64,000 nucleotides of DNA, taken from positions 101,868 to 165,867 of the forward strand of contig SBHC01000059.1 in NCBI GenBank assembly GCA_006226375.1. Reading direction: 5' to 3'. The stretch is from Deltaproteobacteria bacterium (GTDB lineage Bacteria; Myxococcota_C; UBA6777). The notes beneath the pieces are model-generated. The model saw only the letters and a list, made by a program, of their open reading frames with translations, did not search any database and was not told the origin of the DNA. Positions 10,701 through 17,210 of the stretch are shown in pieces. Position 1 is the first letter of the stretch. Each line of letters begins with the position of its first letter. The position numbers and the translations under genes are program-made.

Positions 10701-13634
10701 TCCTTGATCCTGGCAAGCGTCGCTACGGATCGAAGAGGTGCTGACGTTGAGCAACGAGAAGTAGGTGACTTTACTTCCCGCCGGACACGACTGGGCGCTG
10801 CTCAGAGAGCCGCCGTCAAATTGTCCGGTGTCTTCGCAGTAATAGTGGATGTAATGCTTTCCTTCGGTGTCCTGGTAGAAGTACTCAAGGGTGCCGTTGA
10901 CCTGCTGGCCGTCGATCTTCATGCTGGAGCTGGTCTGGGAGGTTTGTCCCGTGAGCAACACCGACACCAAGTCGTTCAAGCGTTGGTTGGTCCAGGAGTT
11001 GAGGGCGTTGGCGTCGGTGATGGTGACATTGATGGCTTTTTGAACGGTGCCGGTTGAGCAGGAGACTTGCTTCAATTGGTCTGGCTCGCGACAGACTCCA
11101 GCCTGGCAGGTCTTTCCGCTGGCGCAGTCACCATCGGTGGTGCAAGTGGTTTGGGCGAGCGGCTGCTGGCCTGTAAAGTCTTCCTGGGCCACTGCGTTGT
11201 CGGTGCGGGTCAAGAGGATGTAGCCGTAGTTGACGAAGTCGCTGGTGAGGGCTGATTGCGTGGTGGAGTTGGCCTTGAAGAAGCTGACAAATCGTTCGCG
11301 GTAAATCACAAAGAAGTACCGGTTGCGAATCATCGCGCCGTCCACAAACTCCAAACGACGACGGAGACGCCAGCCGTTGGGGATGGGGTTGGAGGAGCTA
11401 AGGCTCATGTTCAGGCGCTCGATGGCTTTCTTTTGGTCTTCTGTTGCGCTAGTCGGAGCCTGCTGTGGAAGTGTGTACATCTGACAGGCCGACTTGGTAC
11501 GGAACAAACCACCCACCTGAGGTGCTGTGCCCATCTCAAAGCCTGGAACCAGCCAGGGGAACGAAACCTTGCGGTAGAGTTTGTTGTTTTTGCAGGTCTC
11601 GTTGGGACCCACTTCGTAGTTGCCGCCGATATCGATGGTCGATTCAAACTTGGTCAGCGGGATCAGCGGCTTGCTGTTGAGGGCTTCCGCGAAGGCGATC
11701 GATATCGCGGGATCGCCAGGGTATTGAAGCGTTTGGGAAGAGTCGATACGGCCGGAGAGGGTCGTGCCGTTGTCTTCTTTGATGTTGAGCACGAGACTCA
11801 ACTCCGATGCACCGGAAGGTACAGGCGCCTGGCTCTGACTGTAAGAGAGCACTTCCATACCAGGGTGGTTCTTCTTGGCTGGGTCGATGTAGGGGTAGCA
11901 CACCACGTCTTGGGAGTTTTGCTCGCTGAAGATGCGCTTGCAGTCTTGGGCCAAGCGAGGAACCGCCCAGGTTCCTTCTCGCATGGAGCGCAACGCTGCG
12001 AGGAACTGTTCAAAGGGGATGTTGTTCCGCTTGAAGCTCACCCAGTTTTGGAGCAGCGCGTTGGGGATGGAGCGAATCTCCAGGCTGCTGGTGTTGGGAA
12101 ACTTCTTCATCTGATCTTTGTTTTCGTTGAAGTTTCCAAACGCGACCATGGTGCCGCGCCATTGACCGTCGACCTTCTCCCTGTAGCTCAAGGTGATCTC
12201 TTTGGTGCCCATGTCCGCGTTGCGAAGCAGCAGGGTGCCGTTGTACACGTTCTTTTCTTGGGGTTTGCCTTGTGCGTTGGAGATTCGGACGATGTACTTT
12301 TTGTTGGGTTCCAGGTTGTCCAGCTTGAATGGATCGGCTGCTGAGGGGCGACCTTCAAACTCCGTGCAAGTTGTTCGGTTGGCGTCGTAGGTCTTGCAGC
12401 GGTCAAACTTCAGCCAGAAGAGGGGAGTGGTGCTTCCGGTGTCGTCACGGAGCCGCTGCAATGTGAAGGACGCAGGGAACGTGCTGCGGTTGATGATGTG
12501 AATGTCTTGGGCGCTGTTGTTGCGGGTGAACTCAAAGTTGAATTGCGGCAGGTCAAAGGTGCCCGACGTGGTGGATTGGGGCTTGGATTGTGTGGTCCGG
12601 ACCGACTTGGGCATACAAACGCCGTCATCGGCTCCGTTGGTGGTGCACGATTCAAACTGTTGGCAGGTGCTGGTGCGCGTGTTGCACTTCCGACGACACA
12701 CATAGTAGTGGCACTGGAAGCCGCTGGGGCACTGCGAGGGGGAGCGACAGGTCGAGTAGCATCGACCATGCAGGCAGGTTTGCCACTTGGGACAATCGGC
12801 TGCCACCTTGCAGAAGGGGTAATCTTGGGAGGCCGGTTGCTTGACTGCATCGAGCAGGCAGCTCCCCTGGCGGCACTGCTGGCCGACCGGGCAACCTGAT
12901 GCGAGCTTGTAGTCGGCGTGGCAGTCTTTGATGGTGCCGTCGGAGAGCTTGATCGGGCTTTGGCAAGGGAAGTAACACAGCGGCTCTTTGGGGATGTCAT
13001 TGACCTTCTGGAGGTCCAGGCAGCGACGGTTGACGCAGACGATGCTGCCGCCGCCGCAATCTTTGTCCGCCATACAGTTGCAGCCGATCATGTCCTTGCC
13101 GTTGCAGGCCTGGCATAGGCTGATGCCGGTGTTGGAGATGTTGCAGCGGTTGCCCACATCACAGCTGTTGTTGCCGTAGCAAGGGCATTGATCTTTCCCG
13201 ACACATCCGGTGCAAACGCCCGCGTCACATTGCAGGCCGCCGCTGCAGGTGTTGTCTTTCTTGCAAGAGCAGCCTGCTGTTCCTTCTGGGCAGACCTGGC
13301 AGAGGCCGTTGTTGCAGCGAAGTCCAGTCTCACAGGTGCCTGTCGGGGTGCATCGACATCCGGGTTGACCGGGAGTGCATTGTGTTCCATCAGGGGGCGG
13401 AGTGACCGTATTGTTGTTGTTTTGTGGAGGGTTTCCACTGTCAGCGGGTGGTTGAGTTCCTGGCTGTGTGCAGGTTCCGTTGGTGCATTCCAGACCGGTG
13501 TTGCAGTCGGCGGGTGCCTGGCAAGCACACCCAGCGTCTTTGCAAGGTGTGGGCTGTGTGGAGCAACCGACCATGCTGGCCCCCCAAAGAAGGATTCCTA
13601 TCCATGCGATCGGCCACCAACGACTGTGTCTCAT
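7734..13634 (-). CDS. Giant cysteine-rich lipoprotein, paralogue B (1,966 aa)
   Basis: The start ATG has GGAG about 10 nt upstream. The signal peptide ends in SMVGC, a plausible lipobox. The cysteine-rich head (about residues 25-330) includes a CYGNNSCDVGNRC-type module that is also present in paralogue A. It is followed by beta domains, a long helical region and the same C-terminal beta domain ending DDIRLYLYYTDF. The helical core has a segment near residue 1,560 (ITAAVAAIAIVGLGAAQ) flanked by long amphipathic helices rich in Gln, Arg and Glu. Shared blocks with paralogue A include NTIPFPALDR, QAAQNDPNVRIYKND and GELGDDVGRLY. It is first in the minus-strand group that continues into paralogue A and the 1-1855 gene. 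The function is unknown; see findings. Confidence 0.85.
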   Translation of the reverse strand: MRHSRWWPIAWIGILLWGASMVGCSTQPTPCKDAGCACQAPADCNTGLECTNGTCTQPGTQPPADSGNPPQNNNNTVTPPPDGTQCTPGQPGCRCTPTGTCETGLRCNNGLCQVCPEGTAGCSCKKDNTCSGGLQCDAGVCTGCVGKDQCPCYGNNSCDVGNRCNISNTGISLCQACNGKDMIGCNCMADKDCGGGSIVCVNRRCLDLQKVNDIPKEPLCYFPCQSPIKLSDGTIKDCHADYKLASGCPVGQQCRQGSCLLDAVKQPASQDYPFCKVAADCPKWQTCLHGRCYSTCRSPSQCPSGFQCHYYVCRRKCNTRTSTCQQFESCTTNGADDGVCMPKSVRTTQSKPQSTTSGTFDLPQFNFEFTRNNSAQDIHIINRSTFPASFTLQRLRDDTGSTTPLFWLKFDRCKTYDANRTTCTEFEGRPSAADPFKLDNLEPNKKYIVRISNAQGKPQEKNVYNGTLLLRNADMGTKEITLSYREKVDGQWRGTMVAFGNFNENKDQMKKFPNTSSLEIRSIPNALLQNWVSFKRNNIPFEQFLAALRSMREGTWAVPRLAQDCKRIFSEQNSQDVVCYPYIDPAKKNHPGMEVLSYSQSQAPVPSGASELSLVLNIKEDNGTTLSGRIDSSQTLQYPGDPAISIAFAEALNSKPLIPLTKFESTIDIGGNYEVGPNETCKNNKLYRKVSFPWLVPGFEMGTAPQVGGLFRTKSACQMYTLPQQAPTSATEDQKKAIERLNMSLSSSNPIPNGWRLRRRLEFVDGAMIRNRYFFVIYRERFVSFFKANSTTQSALTSDFVNYGYILLTRTDNAVAQEDFTGQQPLAQTTCTTDGDCASGKTCQAGVCREPDQLKQVSCSTGTVQKAINVTITDANALNSWTNQRLNDLVSVLLTGQTSQTSSSMKIDGQQVNGTLEYFYQDTEGKHYIHYYCEDTGQFDGGSLSSAQSCPAGSKVTYFSLLNVSTSSIRSDACQDQGTCAARLQQLKFSNKGYRENVPYQCKGGNNLFCDDPTDLRIGKLFFRKSTPGQYVSPFAEINNAMFQAFRYRLKFVSRTGKNIGFAPDICQSGTSGLTPYCYDPKVIEEIEQRVNCLEYIFASQTLSNKLDTTLRRSLRDFLTNAFSVENKISNGNILTSMGFETLNAELKVMLGDEAYTRSFASRYDLANTRQIAFQGVDFEPNGINLSGALGFEMHNLYLSVQYYQMVLDRFFSQASTLRRTFQGNDTAFITVSSITSYFQKLLLASTRKARSLSQISKRYHQLNRPDLAQQVLYRSYAATYMEMTILTRLLQELMFVLKKEQLAQVRQEIDKISFTYKAALLDMEETYKQLQLSINNFGLPPNTIPFPALDRFSSLTGTTNAFQFALQFAKEKMFIARNKEQVAIQDKRTFDTNAASFQNELVRIERNFENQLADLCGRITVTDPGGEVRQYPAIPKYANLSPQTSTLPNPCGSIPGGAIYNALLDVEKMKINVLSIKKSQESLNQQITLERDRIRKYCDAKFQLASITLGAREQQHNLQLEIEQTQRDIEQTIRITQQLTQAAEMIKCSFIAGTATGGDCITAAVAAIAIVGLGAAQEVAVKVQENNLKKKREELLRNERLLEQTQIQFECRPCDVSQPTCTQQGTAQIESNIKIKELTSSLLNLHYEAQKAQFDLRIASSNIIRLQQQARLLQTQQNEATQLAINVQAAQNDPNVRIYKNDAIISAERTFQDAIREAYRATLIYEYYTGTSYKKKGDLYLIRMIAYGDKNLEAYLSDLEQAFRDFEETNSKPDIRVAVLSLRDDILGITRQVETPGGEVTRTLGDRIAEFQKILSDRNNLNTEGYTAFPFNVNVSIKDSLVSPITFNHKVLYIEAEIVGGELGDDVGRLYLRAKGTGVVRLKGGDIKYHTLPVRTAVINPFFNGTKVFTPEIYRNFRLRDYPLGNTQWELLINQVSEKVNQDINLNAVDDIRLYLYYTDFTEEK

Positions 13635-13925
13635 ACGATTTGTTCTCCATACGCCCCAACAGGCTGAGAAATAGTGAAATGCATTCCTTAGTCTCGTGAG
13701 GGAAAACCGTTGAAAATTCGGCTCTCTCCAGCCCCCAACTGACCAAGAGGGTCACGTTTGACCTTTTGAGTGGAGGGCTCACACCGAATTCTTCAAAAAA
13801 ATGTTGGGGGAGAACAAAAGAGTCCCTTTGTCTTGGAATCTCTTGCCAAAGACGAAAGGGTGGAGGATGTTGGGTTGGGTGTCTGGAACGAGTGGGAACG
13901 AGGGCTTTAGCGGATTGTGAGGTTG
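13635..13925. other. Intergenic region between livG-like gene and giant lipoprotein B
   Basis: This 291 bp stretch holds the terminator of the upstream transport operon and must contain the promoter of the giant lipoprotein group. A short inverted repeat, GGTCA-CGTT-TGACC (13754-13767), lies about 120 bp upstream of the lipoprotein start and could be an operator. No convincing -35/-10 pair was found. Confidence 0.4.
13797..13860 (-). terminator. Rho-independent terminator of the liv-type operon
   Basis: On the minus strand 13860-13824 forms a stem of CCCTTT, GTCTT and GG paired with CC, AAGAC and AAAGGG, with single-base bulges and a loop of about 9 nt. It is followed by a CTCTTTTGTTCT tract and, a little further on, seven consecutive T at 13803-13797. 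It lies 66 bp after the livG stop codon, as expected for the end of the transport operon. Confidence 0.6.
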
Positions 13926-14690
13926 CTAGACCACGCCGGTGTAGGCTTGCTTGACGAGGGAGTTGTTGCGGATCTCTTCGGGAGGACCTTCTGCGATCTT
14001 CTGACCAAAGTCGAGGACTGCGATCCGCTCTGCCAAATCCAGGACAAAGCCAAGTTCATGCTCGATCAGGATCTGCGTGATGTGCAGTTCTTCCTTGATG
14101 TCGAGGAGGTACCGGGCGAGGTCCTCGGTTTCTTCCTGGTTGAGACCTGCGGCAGGCTCATCCAGGAGCAGCAATTGAGGTTTGGTCGCGAGGGCTCGCC
14201 CCAACTCCACCCGCTTGCGCAAACCGTAGGGAAGGATTCCAATCGGAGTGTGACGATAGCGCTCCAGGTCGAGAAATTCGATGATCTCTTCCACGCTACG
14301 TCGGTGCTCAACCTCAGCGTTCTTGGACGAGCGAAGCCAGAACATGTCTTGCCACCACCGGGTCTTAAAGTGACGGTGACGACCAATCAGCAGGTTGTCC
14401 AAGACGGTGAGGTGCTCGAACAGCGCGAGGTTTTGGAACATGCGGGTGATGCCCAGGTGAGCGATGTGGTGGGCTGGCTGTCGGGTGATCTCCTTGCCTT
14501 GGAAGCGGATCGTTCCTTCCTGTGGCTTGTAGAACCCAGAGATGCAGTTGAACAAGGAGGTCTTGCCCGCACCGTTGGGTCCAATGATGGCGACCATGGT
14601 GCCTTGCTCGACGGCCAGGGATACTCCGCGCAGGGCTTTGATTCCAGCAAACGAGAGGGCGACGTTATCAACGTGAAGAAAGTCAGACAT
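13926..14690 (-). CDS. livG: LivG-type branched-chain amino acid ABC transporter ATP-binding protein
   Basis: ATPase of 254 aa, the usual LivG length. Walker A is GPNGAGKTS, the signature is the LivG-typical variant LPYGLRKRVELGRAL, and Walker B is LLLLDEPAAGL. The family-typical IGPNGAGKTSLFNCISG and ITRMFQNLALF (Q-loop) are present. The ATG at 14690 begins 2 nt after the stop of the livF-like gene, implying translational coupling; a GTG at 14705 would overlap that gene and is less likely. With LivF it should form the cytoplasmic ATPase dimer of an importer for branched-chain amino acids or related compounds. Permease genes are absent nearby, so its membrane partner must be encoded elsewhere. 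Confidence 0.93.
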   Translation of the reverse strand: MSDFLHVDNVALSFAGIKALRGVSLAVEQGTMVAIIGPNGAGKTSLFNCISGFYKPQEGTIRFQGKEITRQPAHHIAHLGITRMFQNLALFEHLTVLDNLLIGRHRHFKTRWWQDMFWLRSSKNAEVEHRRSVEEIIEFLDLERYRHTPIGILPYGLRKRVELGRALATKPQLLLLDEPAAGLNQEETEDLARYLLDIKEELHITQILIEHELGFVLDLAERIAVLDFGQKIAEGPPEEIRNNSLVKQAYTGVV

Positions 14691-14692
14691 GA

Positions 14693-15478
14693 TTAAGACA
14701 GCCACCTGCGGCGTCGGCGGTAGCGCTTGATGTCGCGGTAGTTGCGACGCTCGGCACCTTCTCCGCCAAGGTAAAACTCTTGGATGTCGCGGTCGCCTTG
14801 CAGCTCCTCGGCGGTGCCATCCAGAACGATCTTGCCGTTCTCCATGATGTAGCCGTAGTCCGCAAGCTGCAGCGCCATCGCGGCATTTTGTTCAACCAAC
14901 AAGATGCTCACTCCTTCGGCCTGGATCGCTCGAATCATATCCACAACCTGGACAATGATTTGAGGAGCAAGGCCGAGAGAGGGTTCATCGAGGATGAGGA
15001 GCCTGGGCTTGGATATCCAGGCCCGTGAGATCGCCAACATCTGTTGCTCGCCACCGGACAGATAGCCGGCCTGTTGTTGGCGTCGTTCGGCGAGGACAGG
15101 AAACCTCTCGTACACCTGCTGTAGCTCTTGCTTCCAGCCACGGTCAGAGCGGCTGTAAGCACCGGCTGTCAGGTTTTCTTCGACGGTCAACTCTCCAAAG
15201 ATCCGGCGACCTTCCATCACCTGCGCGACCCCTTGCCGGACGATCCATTCAGGGGCCTGACGAAGCAACTCTTGGCCCTGGAATTGAATCGTCCCCTTGG
15301 TGGCGCGTCCTGTGTGGATGGCGAGCAAGCCTGTGATGGCACGAAGCGTCGTTGTTTTGCCTGCGCCGTTGGGTCCCAACAACGCCACGATCTGGCCCTC
15401 GTCGACCCGCAGGCTTACGCCTCGCAGCACACGTACAACAGAATGATACACCACTTCCAGGTTGGCGATTTCGAGCAT
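14693..15478 (-). CDS. livF: LivF-type branched-chain amino acid ABC transporter ATP-binding protein
   Basis: ATPase of 261 aa with Walker A GPNGAGKTT, the canonical signature LSGGEQQMLAISRAW, Walker B LLILDEPSLGL and the H-loop region VSILLVEQNAAMAL, all typical of LivF. The ATG at 15478 is chosen; a TTG one codon upstream is also possible and sits better (9 nt) after GAGGAG. The C-terminus ends in an unusual run of Arg and Tyr (RDIKRYRRRRRWLS) beyond the normal LivF end. It lies between the substrate-binding protein (29 nt gap) and livG (2 nt gap), so the three form one operon. Confidence 0.93.
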   Translation of the reverse strand: MLEIANLEVVYHSVVRVLRGVSLRVDEGQIVALLGPNGAGKTTTLRAITGLLAIHTGRATKGTIQFQGQELLRQAPEWIVRQGVAQVMEGRRIFGELTVEENLTAGAYSRSDRGWKQELQQVYERFPVLAERRQQQAGYLSGGEQQMLAISRAWISKPRLLILDEPSLGLAPQIIVQVVDMIRAIQAEGVSILLVEQNAAMALQLADYGYIMENGKIVLDGTAEELQGDRDIQEFYLGGEGAERRNYRDIKRYRRRRRWLS

Positions 15479-15507
15479 CAAAGCAGCGGGCTCCTCAACG
15501 TTGGTTC

Positions 15508-16836
15508 TTAGTCGTCGTCTTCGTCTTCGTTGTCATCGTCGTCTTTTTTGTTGCCATAGCTCGACGGGGTAACGTAGTCGGCTACCACCTTCCAGGACGC
15601 GTTCTTCCAGTCGGGCTGGAGAATACGGGACATGGTGGAGGTTACATAGGGAAAGACAGCGAGGTTGACGGGCTTAATTAGGCCACCGCCGTCAAACTTC
15701 TTTACGGTCTTGAGCGCGGCGAGGAGGGACTCACGGGTGAGCTTGTCCTTGGTTGCGTTGAGAGCGCGGCGAAGAATCTCGGTTTGGATCAAACCCTGAA
15801 CATAGGATGCCAGGATGTAGAAGTCGGGGCTGGAGCCCTTGCCAAACTTTTTGTGGGCCGCAAGAAAGGTCTTCATTCCGGGGAGGTCTTCGCCCCAATA
15901 CGGCAAGCTGGAGATCAGGTAGAAGTTGCCAAACAGAGGCTTGAGGGCCTTCTTGCGGAAGAACGCGTCGACCCAAGAGGGGGTGTTACCGATCCAGGTT
16001 ACGCCGCGACGGTAACGCAACTTGAGGGCGGTGCCCAGGATACGAGCAGTCGCGGACGGCAGGCAGGTCATCAACACGTAGTTGGCTCTGGAGCGCTTCA
16101 GCTTTACAATCAGAGAAGCAAACGAACGATCGCGGGGAGAGAACGCCAGCTCCTGGACAATCTTAACGCCGTGCTTCTTGGCAGCCGCGCGCCAACCTTC
16201 CAGTCCATCTTGTCCGTAGTCGTCTTTTTGGTAGACAATGGCGGCTTTCACTCGGCTGGCTTTGCGAGCTTTTTTGACAACCCAGTCCATCGCACGCATC
16301 GCTTCCAACTTGTACGAGGTGGCGAGAGGCGGTGTGTAGGTGTGTTCTGCCATCTTGGACGACAACGACGCGGGGAACGCGAGGATCTTGTCTTCGGTGA
16401 GTTGGTCGCGCAAGGGGAGGGTGTTGGGGGTTCCAAAGCTGGTCGCAATGTAGAGCACCTTGTTCTTGATCTTTCCGTACGCTTGCACCGACTTGCTGGG
16501 ATTGTACGCGTGGTCTTGCTCGACCAACTTAATCTTCCAGCCGTTGATGCCACCCTTGGCGTTGGCTGCAGCAAAAGCAACGCGCTTTCCGATCGCGAAC
16601 GCCTTGCCAATCGCTGCGCCTGGACCGCTCTCATCGTTGAGGGCACCGACAAAGATGGTTTTGGTTTTGGCGTCAAGGCCAACCAGTTTCACTTCGGGTG
16701 CTCGCTTGGTGGGTTTGGATGTTGCTTTGCGCTTGGTTGTTTTGGGGTTGGGCTTGGTTTTCTTTTTGCAGCCCATCCAGGGCAAACACAACATGAGAAT
16801 CAACAACGCACTGCGAACGGAATAGAATCTAAACAT
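15508..16836 (-). CDS. LivK-like periplasmic substrate-binding lipoprotein
   Basis: Protein of 442 aa with a lipoprotein signal (LCLPWMGC near residue 23), a Lys/Thr-rich linker, then a type I periplasmic-binding-protein fold of the Leu/Ile/Val-binding family: IFVGALNDESGPGAAIGKAF, GGINGWKIKLVEQDHAYNPS, VAFAAANA and AAIVYQKDDYGQDGLEG. It should deliver a small amide or amino acid substrate to the Liv-type transporter. The ribosome binding site AGAGGAG lies 7 nt before the ATG. The C-terminus is an unusual acidic tail (KKDDDDNEDEDDD) encoded by repeated GAC/GAT/GAG codons. It is first gene of the operon with livF and livG. Confidence 0.88.
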   Translation of the reverse strand: MFRFYSVRSALLILMLCLPWMGCKKKTKPNPKTTKRKATSKPTKRAPEVKLVGLDAKTKTIFVGALNDESGPGAAIGKAFAIGKRVAFAAANAKGGINGWKIKLVEQDHAYNPSKSVQAYGKIKNKVLYIATSFGTPNTLPLRDQLTEDKILAFPASLSSKMAEHTYTPPLATSYKLEAMRAMDWVVKKARKASRVKAAIVYQKDDYGQDGLEGWRAAAKKHGVKIVQELAFSPRDRSFASLIVKLKRSRANYVLMTCLPSATARILGTALKLRYRRGVTWIGNTPSWVDAFFRKKALKPLFGNFYLISSLPYWGEDLPGMKTFLAAHKKFGKGSSPDFYILASYVQGLIQTEILRRALNATKDKLTRESLLAALKTVKKFDGGGLIKPVNLAVFPYVTSTMSRILQPDWKNASWKVVADYVTPSSYGNKKDDDDNEDEDDD

Positions 16837-16941
16837 AGATTGACTCCTCTAAGGGAACTCTCTCGCTTGCTGAAATCGATTGAAAAAAGCAGAGGGTTCC
16901 TACGACTGGGAAAAAGAGAATGATGATTGCAAGCGCTCTCC

Positions 16942-16970
16942 ACCCTAGACGCAGCCGTTTTGTGGGTCAA
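16942..16970 (-). promoter_or_regulatory. Sigma70-like promoter of the liv-type operon
   Basis: On the minus strand TTGACC (16970-16965) and TAGGGT (16947-16942) are separated by 17 bp and lie about 105 bp upstream of the substrate-binding protein start. The -35 matches 5 of 6 consensus positions and the -10 matches 3 of 6. Confidence 0.45.
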
Positions 16971-16972
16971 GA

Positions 16973-16989
16973 GGCACAACTTTTGTGCC
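16973..16989. promoter_or_regulatory. Inverted repeat next to the liv-type promoter, candidate operator
   Basis: GGCACAA-CTT-TTGTGCC is a perfect 7 bp inverted repeat with a 3 bp centre. It sits 2 bp upstream of the predicted -35 box of the transport operon, a place where an activator would bind. The binding protein is unknown. Confidence 0.4.
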
Positions 16990-17069
16990 GTTCCTGTGAG
17001 ACTTGCAGGGGCCTCTTGGGGTTTAACCTGTGGGACTCCCTGCGTGGATCTTTCGTTCCCCTGCAAGCC

Positions 17070-17099
17070 TTGACGGTATCCCAACGCTTTTGCTAGCGT
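17070..17099 (+). promoter_or_regulatory. Possible promoter of the 86-module lipoprotein gene
   Basis: TTGACG (17070-17075) is followed after 18 bp by TAGCGT (17094-17099). The -35 is good and the -10 weak. It lies about 110 bp upstream of the chosen start at 17211. Confidence 0.3.
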
Positions 17100-17210
17100 A
17101 GATCTCGCCCTGTGCAGAATGTCTTTGGACTTTGAATACTCTATAGAGACAAGAAATACTTTGCTGTGCGCGGCATGAAAGCATGGCTTTTTTCCTGGCT
17201 AGGAGGTTGT

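Larger units (their letters stand above)
16837..17210. other. Divergent intergenic region between livK-like gene and 86-module lipoprotein
   Basis: This 374 bp stretch separates divergent genes and holds candidate promoters for both (16942-16970 minus, 17070-17099 plus) and an inverted repeat at 16973-16989. A GTG at 17166 in frame with the plus gene is possible but has no ribosome binding site. No further gene was seen. Confidence 0.5.

Noticed and set aside
11256..12344. 362-codon plus-strand frame within giant lipoprotein B
   Set aside because: Antisense to the same gene; composition follows the complementary codons, with no domain.
15784..16923. 379-codon plus-strand frame opposite the LivK-like gene
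   Set aside because: The minus frame has a lipobox and a complete periplasmic binding domain; the plus frame has neither domain nor ribosome binding site.
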